Shown here: positions 1 to 9,771 of the stretch, piece after piece | Layout: each line of letters opens with the position of its first letter | Position numbering within the stretch: position 1 is the first letter of the stretch | From: Tropicimonas sp. IMCC34043 | Lineage (GTDB): Bacteria > Pseudomonadota > Alphaproteobacteria > Rhodobacterales > Rhodobacteraceae | Reading direction: 5' to 3' | Assembly: GCF_003390845.1 (NCBI RefSeq) | Contig: NZ_QMEK01000004.1 | Coordinates: 1 to 64,000 of the forward strand | DNA: 64,000 bases | The notes under the pieces: model-generated | Seen by the model: only the letters and a program-made list of their open reading frames with translations | The model's database searches: none | What the model was told of the DNA's origin: nothing | Translations under genes and position numbers: made by a program

Positions 1-36
1 TCTCAAGACGTGGGAGAGTAGGTCACCGCCAAACCT
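1..36 (+). rRNA. rrf: 5S ribosomal RNA, 3' end (partial)
   Basis: The first 36 bases match the conserved 3' arm of alphaproteobacterial 5S rRNA: the CAAGACGTGGGAGAGTAGGTC block followed by a CGCCAAACCT 3' end, which closes helix I. The body of the gene lies upstream of the window. This implies that a ribosomal RNA operon on the plus strand ends here. The exact 3' end is an estimate. Confidence 0.85.
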
Positions 37-394
37 AGCGAAATTCCCAATAACTCTCGACGATCGTCGCAAAATCCAAACCAACAAAACACAACGCCCT
101 AGGATAGTCATCCCAAGGCTGGCCAGTATCGAACCGCGCCGAAATGCCAAAGGTCCTTAAGCCAGACTGACCCACCCAAACGGATCCGGACCAAGTTTTC
201 CCAAAGGTCCGCGCATCGTGCACCCCCCGGCTATGTTCGGGACTGATCCCAAATCCGGACTTGGCAAACCCCGTTCCCGACGGATACTTTTGCGAAAGTT
301 CAATCCTCTTGCGGCCCGCGGGTGCGGGCTCAACCGGCTCTCGGTTGCCACCGGCAAGCGGTTTTGGGTCGCACTGGAAACGAATGGATCAGGC
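37..394. other. Intergenic spacer after the rrn operon
   Basis: This 358-base stretch between 5S rRNA and the haem-protein gene holds no tRNA or convincing ORF. Its first 90 bases are noticeably more AT-rich than the rest of the window. A perfect 12-base palindrome (CGACGATCGTCG, 58-69) followed by CAAAA could help terminate the rRNA transcript but has no loop. The promoter of the following signalling operon should lie here; I could not pick out convincing -35/-10 boxes. Confidence 0.5.
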
Positions 395-1144
395 ATGACC
401 CGCACCTCCCTTCTTGTATTCATGGCCATTTCTATCCTGACAGCACCCGGCAGGTCTGTCGCCGAGACCAGCCAACAGGCTCTTGTTGACAGCGGCAACC
501 GGCTTGCAGCGCTTTTGCGCGCAGGTCGCAGTGTGATCTCGGAAAACCAGGCGCTGATCAATGACCCCGACATCGCCGACAAGGGACTTACCCCGGAGGT
601 CTTCCTCGATCAGGTTGTCGCGGTCTTCGAGGCGCGCAATGGCGCGCCGCCGCTCGGGCCTGATCTGACCGAGATGCAGGCGCGCCTGACCGAAGCCCAG
701 CTTGCCGCAATGGCGGGCGTGATCGCCGATGCGCAGGGCCTGATCAATACCGAGGGGTTGGGGTTCAAGGGCTTCATCCCGGCGGTTTTCGCGCGGCTGA
801 CCAACGAACGCTTCGGCGAGGCGGTGGGGGGGCTGGCCAGCGTCAAGGTCACGGCGCCGCCCGAACTGGTGCGCAACCGTACCGCACGTCCGGACCCCTG
901 GGAAAAAGCGGTGATCGTGGAACGGTTCCTTGCTCCCGACTGGGTGAAGGGCGCGGCCTATTTCGAGGAAACCGACGGGGCCGACGGGCCGGCCTTTCGC
1001 ATGTTGATCCCGGAGTATTACAGTCCCTCGTGCCTTAGTTGCCATGGGCAACCGAAGGGTGAGGTGGACGTCACGGGCTTTCCCAAGGAGGGCGGAGCCG
1101 AGGGCGATCTTGGTGGTGCGATTTCCATCACGTTGAAGCCTTGA
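395..1144 (+). CDS. Exported Tll0287-like (DUF3365) c-haem sensor protein
   Basis: The 249-residue protein has a signal peptide (about residues 1-23, with SVA before the likely cleavage site) and one CxxCH haem c site, CLSCH at residues 213-217, near its C-terminus. The spacing and the preceding PEYYSPSC stretch are typical of the Tll0287-like/DUF3365 family, a periplasmic haem-binding fold often found alone or as the sensor module of receptor kinases. The ATG at 395 was chosen because it directly precedes the signal peptide; the frame is open back to 218. The stop overlaps the TTG start of the next kinase gene by 4 bases, so the two are almost certainly translationally coupled. I infer that the protein reports redox state or a gas ligand to that kinase. 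Confidence 0.8.
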   Translation: MTRTSLLVFMAISILTAPGRSVAETSQQALVDSGNRLAALLRAGRSVISENQALINDPDIADKGLTPEVFLDQVVAVFEARNGAPPLGPDLTEMQARLTEAQLAAMAGVIADAQGLINTEGLGFKGFIPAVFARLTNERFGEAVGGLASVKVTAPPELVRNRTARPDPWEKAVIVERFLAPDWVKGAAYFEETDGADGPAFRMLIPEYYSPSCLSCHGQPKGEVDVTGFPKEGGAEGDLGGAISITLKP

Positions 1145-3813
1145 GCCCGACCTCGACCCTGCGCCGGATCACGGCGAACCGGATCCCCTGGCGCATCGGG
1201 TCGCTGACCGCGATCCTGCTCGGCGCGCTTGTGGTTTCGACCCTTGTCGTCGCGCTTGAATTCACCGCCAATCAAGGGCGCATTGCCGAGGCCACGCAAC
1301 GGTTCCACCGGCTGCAGATCGCCGCCGAGGCGGAACGAAATTTCGGTGCAATGCGGTACTGGTTGACCGAACTGGCGGTCAGCCTGCTGACTCTGTCCGA
1401 GACAAAGGCGCACGAGGCCCGTGACAGGCTTGAATCGAGCCTCGAAAACCTCGGCAGCTTTGCGCCGGAAACCGCCGGGCAAATCGGCAGCGCGGTCGAT
1501 GGCTATTGGGACACCTCGATCGCTGCGGTCGACGCCTATACCGACGGCAACCGGATCATCGGCAACACGCTCGGGGCGCAGGCACGTCAGCAAGGCGCGG
1601 CGGTGAACGAGGCTTTTACCGCGCTGGTCAACGACCTTGCCAGAGAGGCCGACGCCGCCAATGCGGTGTCGGCCGAGGCCTCGCGCGCGGCCAAGACCCG
1701 GGCGGTGCTCGTCTGCCTCGCCATTGTCGGACTCGGCGCGTTGCTGACGGTTCGGGTGCTGCGCCAGATCCTCGGTCCGCTGCGCCGGATCAATGCTGCG
1801 ATGTCCGATGTCCAGGAGGGGCGCCCACCGCAGGATCTGCCTCCCGATGGCCCGGACGAATTCGGCCGTCTGGCGCATACCTTGCGCGATCTCTACGAAA
1901 CCCAGCAGGCGCGCCGCCAGCTTGAAGCGGCGGCGGCCGAACAGCGGCGCACCGTGGTGACGGCAATCGAGACCATCCCGGACGGCTTTTCGCTCTACGA
2001 TGCCAATGACCGGCTGATGCTGCGCAACCAACGCTTCCTCGAGATGTTCCCTGCCGCGGCCAACCTGCCCGAGGGGGCAGGCTATGGCGATTTCCTCGAT
2101 GCAGCGATCGCGACCGGAGAGGTGGATCTGGGCGATCGTGACCCCGGCGCCTGGAAGGCCGGACGAATGAAGATACATGCCGATCCGGCCGGATCGCGCA
2201 AGGAGATGCCCTATGCCAGCGGCTGGATGATGGTCACCCGGCGCAAGACCCCCGATGGCGGCACGGTCTGTGTCTATTCCGACATCACGGAACTGCGCCG
2301 GCGCCAGACCGAACTGGAGGTTGCGCGGGCGGAGGCAGAGGCCGCCAACGAGTCGAAAAGCCGTTTTCTCGCATCGATGAGCCACGAATTGCGGACGCCG
2401 CTGAACGCCATCATCGGCTATTCCGAGATGCTGATCGAGGATAGCGAGGATGAGGGCAACACGGCGATGGTGCCGGATCTGGAGAAGATCATGGCCTCGG
2501 GTCGGCATCTTCTGGCGTTGATAAACGACATTCTCGACCTGTCGAAGGTCGAGGCCGGCAAGATGGAGCTGCATCTGGAGCGGATCGACCTGACCGCGCT
2601 GCTGCGCGAGGTCGAGGCGACAGTGGCGCCGCTGGTCGCGCGCAATGGCAACCGGCTGCAGGTCACCCTTGGCCCCGATCTTGGCGACATCGAGAGCGAT
2701 CGCACCAAGCTGCGGCAGAACCTGTTCAACCTGCTGTCGAACGCGGCGAAATTCACCGACCACGGACAGATCGAGCTCGAGGTGCGCCGGGAGGACGAGG
2801 CGGTGCGCTTTGATGTGCGCGACGACGGGATCGGCATGAGCGAGGAGCAGATGGCGCGATTGTTCCAGCCGTTCTCGCAGGCCGAAAGCTCGACTGCCAG
2901 CACCTATGGCGGCACCGGACTGGGGCTGTCCATTGTCCGCAGCTTCACCGAGATGATGGGCGGCGAGGTCACGGTGCGTTCGGCGCCCGGCAAGGGCGCG
3001 TGCTTTACCCTGACCCTGCCGGCGCGGTCCGAGGCTGCCGTCGTCGGGCGCGACGCGCATTTCAAGGTCCTGATCATCGACGACGACACGGCGGCGCTGT
3101 CCTCGCTGGCCGAATTCGTCCGCGGCGAGGGCTATACCGTCTTTGCCTCCTGCGACGGGCAGACAGGGGTCGATCTGGCGCGGACGCACCATCCCGACGT
3201 GATCCTTCTCGACGTCATCATGCCCGAACGCGATGGCTGGTCGGTGCTGCGCGAGTTGAAGCAGGACCCGGTCCTGTGCGAGACCCCGGTCATTCTGGTC
3301 ACCGTGGTTGCCGACCGCGACATGGGGCTTGCCTTTGGCGCCGTCGATCACATGATCAAGCCGGTCGATCCCGAACGCCTGATCGACCGCATCCAGCGTC
3401 TGGTGGGCGACCGGGCGCGCGAGGTGCTGGTGGTGGACGACGACCCGGCGACCCGGGCGCTGTTCCGCCGGCTGCTGGTGCGCGAGGGATGGGCGGTGCG
3501 CGAGGCATCGGACGGCGCGCGGGCGCTGGCGCTGATCGCCGAACATGCCCCGGGGCTGGTGATTCTCGATCTGATGATGCCGAATATCGACGGGTTCGAG
3601 GTGCTGCGCCACCTGCGCAGCGCGAGTGACTCGGCCGACATCCCGGTTATAGTTGCCACATCCAAGGATCTGACCCGGCGCGAGATCGACTGGCTTGGCG
3701 CGCATGCCCGCGACGTGGTGCGCAAGGGGGCCGACGGGCGCGGCGATCTTCTTGCGGCGATCCACAGACATGTCGGCGGGGCGCCCGCCACGCAGAAAGG
3801 CACCGACGAATGA
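1141..3813 (+). CDS. Hybrid sensor histidine kinase with two receivers
   Basis: This is an 890-residue membrane kinase. Order: TM1 (about 17-40), a roughly 145-residue periplasmic helical region, TM2 (about 186-208), HAMP (about 209-262), a PAS domain (about 270-385), HisKA with the phospho-acceptor His415 in SHELRTPLN, and HATPase_c with N-box NLLSNAAKF and the GGTGLGLSI lid. Receiver 1 follows (Asp691 in LLDVIMPE), then receiver 2 (Asp810 in [10 protein letters not shown]). Translation probably starts at TTG 1141, inside a TTGA overlap with the haem-protein gene; no in-frame ATG precedes TM1. The stop overlaps the next ATG (ATGA). Phosphate could pass from His415 to either receiver and on to the downstream response regulators. 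It is most likely the partner of the haem protein, by coupling and by its periplasmic domain. Confidence 0.9.
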   Translation: MSPTSTLRRITANRIPWRIGSLTAILLGALVVSTLVVALEFTANQGRIAEATQRFHRLQIAAEAERNFGAMRYWLTELAVSLLTLSETKAHEARDRLESSLENLGSFAPETAGQIGSAVDGYWDTSIAAVDAYTDGNRIIGNTLGAQARQQGAAVNEAFTALVNDLAREADAANAVSAEASRAAKTRAVLVCLAIVGLGALLTVRVLRQILGPLRRINAAMSDVQEGRPPQDLPPDGPDEFGRLAHTLRDLYETQQARRQLEAAAAEQRRTVVTAIETIPDGFSLYDANDRLMLRNQRFLEMFPAAANLPEGAGYGDFLDAAIATGEVDLGDRDPGAWKAGRMKIHADPAGSRKEMPYASGWMMVTRRKTPDGGTVCVYSDITELRRRQTELEVARAEAEAANESKSRFLASMSHELRTPLNAIIGYSEMLIEDSEDEGNTAMVPDLEKIMASGRHLLALINDILDLSKVEAGKMELHLERIDLTALLREVEATVAPLVARNGNRLQVTLGPDLGDIESDRTKLRQNLFNLLSNAAKFTDHGQIELEVRREDEAVRFDVRDDGIGMSEEQMARLFQPFSQAESSTASTYGGTGLGLSIVRSFTEMMGGEVTVRSAPGKGACFTLTLPARSEAAVVGRDAHFKVLIIDDDTAALSSLAEFVRGEGYTVFASCDGQTGVDLARTHHPDVILLDVIMPERDGWSVLRELKQDPVLCETPVILVTVVADRDMGLAFGAVDHMIKPVDPERLIDRIQRLVGDRAREVLVVDDDPATRALFRRLLVREGWAVREASDGARALALIAEHAPGLVILDLMMPNIDGFEVLRHLRSASDSADIPVIVATSKDLTRREIDWLGAHARDVVRKGADGRGDLLAAIHRHVGGAPATQKGTDE

Positions 3814-4175
3814 CGAAGGTCCTGATTGTCGAAGACAATGAAATGAACCTCGACATGCTGTCGCGGCGGTTGTCGCGCAAGGGATTCACGGTGATCTCGG
3901 CGCGCGACGGCGAAGCCGCGGTCAGGACGTGCCGCGAGGCTGTGCCGGATGTGGTGCTGATGGACATGAGTCTGCCGGTCATGGATGGCTGGACCGCGAC
4001 CCGCGCTCTGAAGGGCGATCCCGCGACCGAGGGTATTCCGGTGATCGCGCTGACCGCGCATGCCATGGAGGCCGACCGCGAAAAGGCGCTGGCCGCTGGC
4101 TGCGACGCATTTGCGACCAAACCCATCGACCTGCCCGACCTGCTTGCGACCATCGACAGCCTGCTGTCCGGCTGA
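3810..4175 (+). CDS. Single-domain response regulator (CheY/DivK-like)
   Basis: The 121 residues form a complete receiver domain and nothing else. It has the acidic pair Glu8-Asp9, phospho-acceptor Asp52 in [12 protein letters not shown], the conserved Thr in ALTAHAM, and Lys in TKPID. It overlaps the kinase gene by 4 bases and lies 3 bases before the cyclase gene. Lone receivers of this type shuttle phosphate in phosphorelays or act through protein contacts, as DivK does. Here it could link the hybrid kinase to the His82 site of the cyclase protein; that link is inference. Confidence 0.9.
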   Translation: MTKVLIVEDNEMNLDMLSRRLSRKGFTVISARDGEAAVRTCREAVPDVVLMDMSLPVMDGWTATRALKGDPATEGIPVIALTAHAMEADREKALAAGCDAFATKPIDLPDLLATIDSLLSG

Positions 4176-4178
4176 TCC

Positions 4179-5702
4179 ATGGCCGTTGAGGACAAGATCC
4201 GCCGCAGGGCGATGTCGATCCGCATCGCGCAGCGGCTGTTCGGACCGGCCGAGGCAATCGCCGGGTTTCAGGACATCGTGCTGGAGGAACTGCGCAAGTC
4301 TGGCCCGGACGAGGCGCTGGCCGATGCCTTGAAGGTCCAGGCCGCCGCACATGATCTGCTGGCGCTGGTCGCCGCACTAAAGAACGGCGAGGTCGAGCCC
4401 GGCGACAAGACGCGGCTTCGCCACGATCTGCGCACGCCGGTCAATGCGATCCTCGGTTACTCAGAACTGATCGTCGAGGATTTCGGCGACCGCATCGCGC
4501 CCTCGGTTCTGGCCGACATCCGCACCGTGACCGGCGAATGTGCCATCCTCGTCAGTCAGATCGACCGCGTTCTCGACACCAACCCCGATACCGCCGAGAC
4601 AACCATCGACGCCCTGACCGCGCGGTCGCTGGAACAGACGCTGTCGCTGAGCCGGACCGAGCAAAGCGCGCTTTGCGGCCGGATCCTGGTGGTGGACGAC
4701 ACTGCCCAGAACCGCGATCTGCTGAAACGCCAGCTGGTGCGGCAGGGCCACGAGGTGACGCTGGCCGCCTCTGCCACCGAGGCGCTGGCGCTGGTCGAGA
4801 CCGGGGATTTCGATCTGGCCCTGGTCGATATCCTGATGCCGGATCTGAACGGCATCGAGCTGCTCGGCCGGCTGAAGGCGCATCAGGACTGGCGCCAGAT
4901 CCCGGTGATCATGGTCTCGGGCCTGAACGAGATCCGCGCCGTCACCCGCTGCATCGAGGCGGGCGCCGAGGATTATCTGGAAAAGCCGGTGGACCCGGTG
5001 CTGCTGGAAAGCCGCGTCAGGGCCTGCCTTGAACGCCGCCGGTGGCAGCTGCGCGAGCGCGAATATGTCGCCCGGATCGAATACGAACGCGACCGGGCCG
5101 ATGCGCTGCTGCATGCCATGCTGCCTGCGCCCGTCATCCGCCGGTTGCGCGACGGCGAAGATGTCATCGCCGACCGTTTCGAGGTCGCCACCATCGTCTT
5201 TGCCGACATCGTCGGTTTCACGCCGCTGGTGGCCAGCATCGATCCCGCGGAACTGGTGCAACGCCTGACCGCGGTGTTCCTTACCTTCGACGATATCGCC
5301 GACCGGCACGGCGTCGAAAAGATCAAGACCATCGGCGATGCCTATATGGCCGCCTGCGGTGTGCCCGTGCCGCGCCGTGACCACGCCCACCGCGCATTCG
5401 ATTTTGCCCGCGACATGATCCGGGCAACCGAGGCCGGGCACGGCGGCGGGCTGTCGATCCGGGTCGGGTTGCACTCGGGCCCCGTGATCGCCGGCCTCGT
5501 CGGGCGTGTGCGCTTCGTCTATGACGTCTGGGGCGCGACGGTGAACCTCGCCAGCCGGCTCGAGGCAAGCGGCGTGCCGGGGCGCATCCATCTGTCGGGC
5601 GACGCCCGCAGGCTGCTGGCCGACCGTCTGATAGGCGAGCCCGAGGCGCGCACCCAAAACATCAAGGGGGTAGGGGTTATGACGACCTATCTGGTCGACT
5701 GA
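4179..5702 (+). CDS. Adenylate cyclase with DHp-like and receiver domains
   Basis: This 507-residue cytoplasmic protein has three parts. First is a HisKA-like dimerisation/phospho-acceptor segment (His82 in RHDLRTPVNAILGYSE) with no ATPase domain after it. A receiver follows (about 166-285, Asp217 in LVDILMPDLNG). A class III nucleotide cyclase domain ends it (about 325-507). Cyclase metal aspartates are visible in FADIVGFT and in GDAYM. The purine-selecting residues are Lys (KIKTIGDAY) and Asp (YDVWG), the adenylyl-cyclase pair, and the transition-state Asn and Arg occur in VNLASR. It should therefore make cAMP under phosphorelay control. It is the last gene of the operon and converges on cyoD, 18 bases away. 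The kinase-like segment cannot autophosphorylate without an ATPase domain, so it probably works as a phosphotransfer hub. Confidence 0.88.
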   Translation: MAVEDKIRRRAMSIRIAQRLFGPAEAIAGFQDIVLEELRKSGPDEALADALKVQAAAHDLLALVAALKNGEVEPGDKTRLRHDLRTPVNAILGYSELIVEDFGDRIAPSVLADIRTVTGECAILVSQIDRVLDTNPDTAETTIDALTARSLEQTLSLSRTEQSALCGRILVVDDTAQNRDLLKRQLVRQGHEVTLAASATEALALVETGDFDLALVDILMPDLNGIELLGRLKAHQDWRQIPVIMVSGLNEIRAVTRCIEAGAEDYLEKPVDPVLLESRVRACLERRRWQLREREYVARIEYERDRADALLHAMLPAPVIRRLRDGEDVIADRFEVATIVFADIVGFTPLVASIDPAELVQRLTAVFLTFDDIADRHGVEKIKTIGDAYMAACGVPVPRRDHAHRAFDFARDMIRATEAGHGGGLSIRVGLHSGPVIAGLVGRVRFVYDVWGATVNLASRLEASGVPGRIHLSGDARRLLADRLIGEPEARTQNIKGVGVMTTYLVD

Positions 5703-5720
5703 ACGCCGCCGCAGCCGCTT

Positions 5721-6071
5721 TTACATATCCCCGCCCGGCATGACCAGCATGCGCAGGTTCAGGTTGACCATGATCCAGATCGTGCCGGCGACCATGATGA
5801 TCAGAAGCAGCAGCGAGAACAGGATCAGGTGCAACTCGTCCCGCTTGCCCGGGCTCAGATCCACATGCAAAAAATACCGCAAGTGGACGCCGAACTGGAC
5901 GATGCCGCAGCCAGCGATCACCGCGATCGTGGCGACAGCCGAAAGACGCCCGGTCGCCACCGCCCAGAATGGCACGGCGGTCAGCAGCGCGGCGATCAGG
6001 AATCCGCTGAGATAGCCGCGCAGGCCGCGGCGGTACCCGTCGTCGTTCGACTGCGGGGCGGGGTCTGACAT
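5721..6071 (-). CDS. cyoD: Cytochrome bo3 quinol oxidase subunit IV
   Basis: The 116-residue protein has three predicted membrane helices (around AALLTAVPFWAV, VIAGCGIVQFGVHL and LILFSLLLLIIMVAG). The VQFGVHLRYFLHVD stretch is characteristic of CyoD, the small subunit that assists CuB binding during assembly. The start ATG shares one base with the TGA stop of cyoC. It is the last gene of the cyoABCD operon; no cyoE haem O synthase follows it. Confidence 0.93.
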   Translation of the reverse strand: MSDPAPQSNDDGYRRGLRGYLSGFLIAALLTAVPFWAVATGRLSAVATIAVIAGCGIVQFGVHLRYFLHVDLSPGKRDELHLILFSLLLLIIMVAGTIWIMVNLNLRMLVMPGGDM

Positions 6072-6694
6072 CAGGCGAGCCCTCCAAGATAGACGACCGA
6101 GAAGATCCCGATCCAGATCAGGTCGAGGAAATGCCAGAACAGCGCCAGCCGCGCCGCGCCGGCCCTGACCCGGCCGGTAACACCCTGTGTGCCCATCTGC
6201 ACCAGAAGGATCGTCAGCCAGATCACCCCTGCGGTGACATGCAGCCCGTGCAGCGGCACCAGACCCCACAACGCCGAAAGATACCCCGACCGCTGTGGCA
6301 CAGCGCCGATATCGAGCAGCCGGGCGAACTCGCGCCCCTCGAGCCCGAGGAACACGAGCCCCAGCGCCAGCGTCACCAGAAGCCAGCCCATCGCCTGCGC
6401 CCGGCCCCGGCCATGGGCGATGGCCAGCGAGGCAAGGCCGAAGGTGAAGGTGCTGGTCAGCAGCGCGCCGGTTTCGAACGCGGCACTTCTGAGTTCGAGA
6501 ATGTCTTTCGGTCCTGGCCCACCGGCAATGCTCATCGGTGTCAGCATGGTGGCATAGGTGGCGAAGAACAGGCTGAAGATGATCAGATCGCTCATCATGA
6601 ACAGCCAGAAGCCCGAGATCGCCTTGCCCGGATCGTCGTTGTGCATGGTCGGGGTTGCGTCAAAGCTGAACCCTGTCTGCGCGATGTCGCTCAT
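6071..6694 (-). CDS. cyoC: Cytochrome bo3 quinol oxidase subunit III
   Basis: This 207-residue, five-helix membrane protein is of the haem-copper oxidase subunit III family. It opens with a hydrophilic N-terminus, then GFWLFMMSDLIIFSLFFATY, and contains the typical LHGLHVTAGVIWL segment with its histidines. Its length matches E. coli CyoC. The start overlaps the stop of cyoB (ATGA) and its stop overlaps the start of cyoD, so translation is coupled throughout. Confidence 0.95.
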   Translation of the reverse strand: MSDIAQTGFSFDATPTMHNDDPGKAISGFWLFMMSDLIIFSLFFATYATMLTPMSIAGGPGPKDILELRSAAFETGALLTSTFTFGLASLAIAHGRGRAQAMGWLLVTLALGLVFLGLEGREFARLLDIGAVPQRSGYLSALWGLVPLHGLHVTAGVIWLTILLVQMGTQGVTGRVRAGAARLALFWHFLDLIWIGIFSVVYLGGLA

Positions 6695-8793
6695 GGCCGA
6701 AGGTCCCTGTATTCGGGCGCCGCCATGCCGCGATTGGCCGGGCTACGCTCCTGGGTGCGGGGCGCCGCGGGCAGGGCGCGGATGCGCGCCAGCCAGGCGC
6801 GGTGTTCGGCCGCGACCTCGGCGGCGGGGATCACCCTGGGATGCCTGTCGCCGCGGATCGCCCGCCCGATCAGCGTCACCGCAATGACCGCGAAGGACAG
6901 CGCCGCCAGCCACCACATGTACCAGATCAGCCCGAAGCCCAGCGTCGTGCCGAAGATCGCCATGACCAGCCCGGTCCAGGTCGGCCCCGGCAGATCGATG
7001 TCGGCATAGGACGCAGGCTCGGGATAGCCGGCGCCCGCCGCCTTCGCGCTGGCAAAGGCCTCGCGGGAATGGACCCGGGGGATCACGGCAAAGTTGTACT
7101 CGGGCACCGGCGAGGGTGTGGCCCATTCCAGCGTCCGTCCGTCCCAGGGGTCGCCGCCGATGTCGCGGGTCTGCTCTCGGTTGCGGATCGAGACCCAGAG
7201 CTGCACGCAAAGGCTGGCAAGCCCGGCTGTCAGCAGCGCGGCACCGACGCCCGCGATATGGAACCAGATCTGAAACGCCGGTTCGGCATAGGCCATGGTG
7301 CGACGGGTCATCCCCATGGCGCCAACGACATAAAGCGGAAAGAAGGCCAGCATGAACCCGGCGATCCAGTTGAAGGCCGCGATCCGGCCCCAGACCTCGT
7401 TCAGGCGAAAGCCGAAGATCTTGGGAAACCAGTAGGTATAGCCCGCGAACAGACCGAACAGCACCCCGGGGATCAGCATGTTGTGGAAATGCGCGACCAG
7501 AAACAGCGTGTTGTGAACCTGGAAATCGACCGCCGGATTGGCCAGCAGGATGCCGGTCAGCCCGCCGAGGACGAACAGCATCATGAAGGCGAGCAGATAG
7601 ATCACCGGCACCGTAAACCGGATCCGCCCGCGAAACAGCGTCGCCATCCAGTCATAGATCTTCACGCCCGTGGGCACGCCGATCAGCATGGTGGCGATGC
7701 CGAAGGCGGCGTTGACATCGGCCGACTGACCCATGGTGAAGAAATGGTGCAGCCAGACGGTGAACGACAGCAGCGCGATCACCATGGTCGCCGCGACCAG
7801 CGACCCATAGCCATAGAGCCGCTTGCCGGAGAAGGTCGAGGCAACCTCGGAATAGACCCCGAAGGCGGGCAGGACCAGGATATAGACCTCGGGGTGGCCG
7901 AACAGCCAGAAGATGTTGGCATAGTTCATCATGTTGCCGCCAAGGTCGTTGGTGAAGAAATGGAACCCCAGATAGCGGTCGAGCACCAGCATCGCCGACG
8001 AAACGGTGACCGCGGGCATGGCAAAGATCATCATGATCGCGGTGCAAAGTGCCGTCCAGGTGAACATCGGCATCTGCATGAACCCCATGCCGGGTGCGCG
8101 TTCCTTGTAGATCGTGACCACGAAATTGATGCCGGTGAGGGTCGATCCAACCCCTGACAGGATCACCGCCCACAGCCAGTAATCCGGCCCCACCCCGGGC
8201 TGGAACACGCGGCCGGTATAGGGCGGATAGGCGGTCCAGCCGCCGGTCGAGAATTCGCCGATCACCAGCGAGATCATGATCAGTGCGGCGCCCGCAGTGG
8301 TGAAGCCAAGACTGACCGAATTCAGCATCGGAAAGCTGACGTCGCGGGCCCCGATCTGCAGCGGCACCACGATGTTGATCAGGCCGGTCAGGAACGGCAT
8401 CGCCATGAACAGGACCATGATCGTGCCGTGGGTGGAAAACAGCTGCCCGAAATGGTTGGCCGACAGGAACCCGCCGGTCAGCCCGTCCGCCTGCTGGGCG
8501 CGCATCACCACGCCCTCCAGCACGCCGCGCACCAGCATCACCATGGCAAGCACGATGTACATCACCCCGATCTTCTTGTGATCGACGCTGGTCAGCCAGT
8601 CGCGAAACAGCGGCCGCCAGGCCCGGAAGATCGTCAGCAGCGCCACTACGGTGACCGCGCCAAGGATCACCACCCAGGCCGCGCCCGACAGGATGTCGTC
8701 GTTCTCGGACGGGGCATAAAAGGCCTTCAGGAAATCGAGCGCGTCGACGTCGAGCCGACCGAGGGCCAGTGACCAGAGTTCCTGCGATGTCAT
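6691..8793 (-). CDS. cyoB: Cytochrome bo3 quinol oxidase subunit I
   Basis: The 700-residue catalytic subunit has the haem-copper oxidase landmarks: FGHPEVYILVLPAFG (CuB histidine and cross-linked tyrosine), WLHHFFTMG (CuB His-His pair) and VAHFHNMLIPG (haem ligands). The length and the long N- and C-terminal extensions (extra helices) are typical of CyoB rather than of aa3 subunit I. It reduces oxygen to water with ubiquinol electrons and pumps protons. A good ribosome-binding site (AAGGTGG) lies in the 15-base gap after cyoA. Confidence 0.97.
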   Translation of the reverse strand: MTSQELWSLALGRLDVDALDFLKAFYAPSENDDILSGAAWVVILGAVTVVALLTIFRAWRPLFRDWLTSVDHKKIGVMYIVLAMVMLVRGVLEGVVMRAQQADGLTGGFLSANHFGQLFSTHGTIMVLFMAMPFLTGLINIVVPLQIGARDVSFPMLNSVSLGFTTAGAALIMISLVIGEFSTGGWTAYPPYTGRVFQPGVGPDYWLWAVILSGVGSTLTGINFVVTIYKERAPGMGFMQMPMFTWTALCTAIMMIFAMPAVTVSSAMLVLDRYLGFHFFTNDLGGNMMNYANIFWLFGHPEVYILVLPAFGVYSEVASTFSGKRLYGYGSLVAATMVIALLSFTVWLHHFFTMGQSADVNAAFGIATMLIGVPTGVKIYDWMATLFRGRIRFTVPVIYLLAFMMLFVLGGLTGILLANPAVDFQVHNTLFLVAHFHNMLIPGVLFGLFAGYTYWFPKIFGFRLNEVWGRIAAFNWIAGFMLAFFPLYVVGAMGMTRRTMAYAEPAFQIWFHIAGVGAALLTAGLASLCVQLWVSIRNREQTRDIGGDPWDGRTLEWATPSPVPEYNFAVIPRVHSREAFASAKAAGAGYPEPASYADIDLPGPTWTGLVMAIFGTTLGFGLIWYMWWLAALSFAVIAVTLIGRAIRGDRHPRVIPAAEVAAEHRAWLARIRALPAAPRTQERSPANRGMAAPEYRDLRP

Positions 8794-8808
8794 TCCGGCA
8801 TTTCCACC

Positions 8809-9771
8809 TTATTCGCCCGACGTTTGGGGGTGATAGTCCGGCGCGCCGGGCTGTGCGGCATCGGCCAGCGCCCGGCCCGACATATAGCGGCCGAGAACGC
8901 CGTCGAAGAGTCCGGGCGCGATGCCCGAGAAATAGGTGACGTCTTCGGGCATTCCTGCGGTGCCAAAGCCCTTGCGGACCTCGGCTGGCGTCGACTGCCC
9001 GGCCAGCCTTGCATAGGTGGCGGCATCGAGCGGCACGCCTTGGTCCTTCACCTCGGCCACCCAGGCGTCGAACGCCGCCGGCTCCATCGCCCGCGCCGCG
9101 AACCGTTGCTCGTGAAACCCCTTGCCGTTGTACTGGGTGTTGAAACCGGCGAAATCGCCGGTCTGGTCGGCGGCAAAGTTCAGCTTCGTGCGCATTCCCG
9201 GCATGGCATAGATCTGACCGACGAGTTGCGGGATCATGAACGACTGCATCACGGTGTCGGTGGTCAGCTCCAGCGACACCGCGCGATCCTGCGGGAATGC
9301 CAGCTCGCCCACCGTCGCGATGCCTTGTTCGGGGTAGAGGAACAGCCACTTCCAGTCGAGCCCCACCACCTGAACCTGCAGCGGCGGCGTCGGGCCGGCA
9401 ATCGGGCGATAGGGGTCGAGTTTGTGCGTGTCCTGCCACAGGAAGGTGCCCAGCACGACGACGATGCCGGCCGGCACCAGCCACATCACCCATTCAAGCG
9501 GGCGCGAGAGGTCCCAATGCGGGGCATAGCGGGCACGGGCATTGCCATGACGATAGCGCCAGGCCAGCAGCGGCACGCCCAGCAGGACCGGCACCACCAC
9601 GATCATCGTTATCACTATGATCCGCCAGAACTGCTCGCGTTGCAGCGCCGCAACCGGCCCTTCGGGCGACAGGAACCCGATCCCCGCCTGCGCGCTGCCC
9701 GCCATCAGGGCAATCGCCATCGCAAGTGGAATGGCCGCGGTCATTGCGGGCTGCGGCCGGGGCGGGGGCAT
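8809..9771 (-). CDS. cyoA: Cytochrome bo3 quinol oxidase subunit II
   Basis: This 320-residue subunit II has an exported N-terminus (signal sequence about 1-30), two membrane helices and a cupredoxin domain. The cupredoxin domain contains no cysteine, so the CuA site is absent. That loss distinguishes quinol oxidases from cytochrome c oxidases. WKWLFLYPEQGIATV and SFMIPQLVGQIYAMPGM are typical CyoA stretches. The ATG at 9771 was chosen for its AAGGAG site 7 bases upstream and because the frame before it encodes low-complexity sequence. First gene of cyoABCD; the promoter should lie in 9772-9953, where I saw no FNR box. Confidence 0.94.
   Translation of the reverse strand: MPPPRPQPAMTAAIPLAMAIALMAGSAQAGIGFLSPEGPVAALQREQFWRIIVITMIVVVPVLLGVPLLAWRYRHGNARARYAPHWDLSRPLEWVMWLVPAGIVVVLGTFLWQDTHKLDPYRPIAGPTPPLQVQVVGLDWKWLFLYPEQGIATVGELAFPQDRAVSLELTTDTVMQSFMIPQLVGQIYAMPGMRTKLNFAADQTGDFAGFNTQYNGKGFHEQRFAARAMEPAAFDAWVAEVKDQGVPLDAATYARLAGQSTPAEVRKGFGTAGMPEDVTYFSGIAPGLFDGVLGRYMSGRALADAAQPGAPDYHPQTSGE

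Noticed and set aside
58-69. Perfect palindrome after 5S rRNA considered as rrn terminator
   Set aside because: CGACGATCGTCG has no loop and no T-run on the plus strand, so it cannot form a normal intrinsic terminator.
1018-3771. Very long minus-strand open frame opposite the hybrid kinase
   Set aside because: It is a mirror frame produced by high third-position GC in the kinase gene; its translation is Arg/His/Gln-rich with no domain. Other long antisense frames (for example opposite cphA, yejF and ccoN) were rejected for the same reason.
5721-9771. cyoABCD considered as an aa3-type cytochrome c oxidase
   Set aside because: Subunit II has no cysteines for a CuA centre, and the cyoABCD order and lengths match quinol oxidases.
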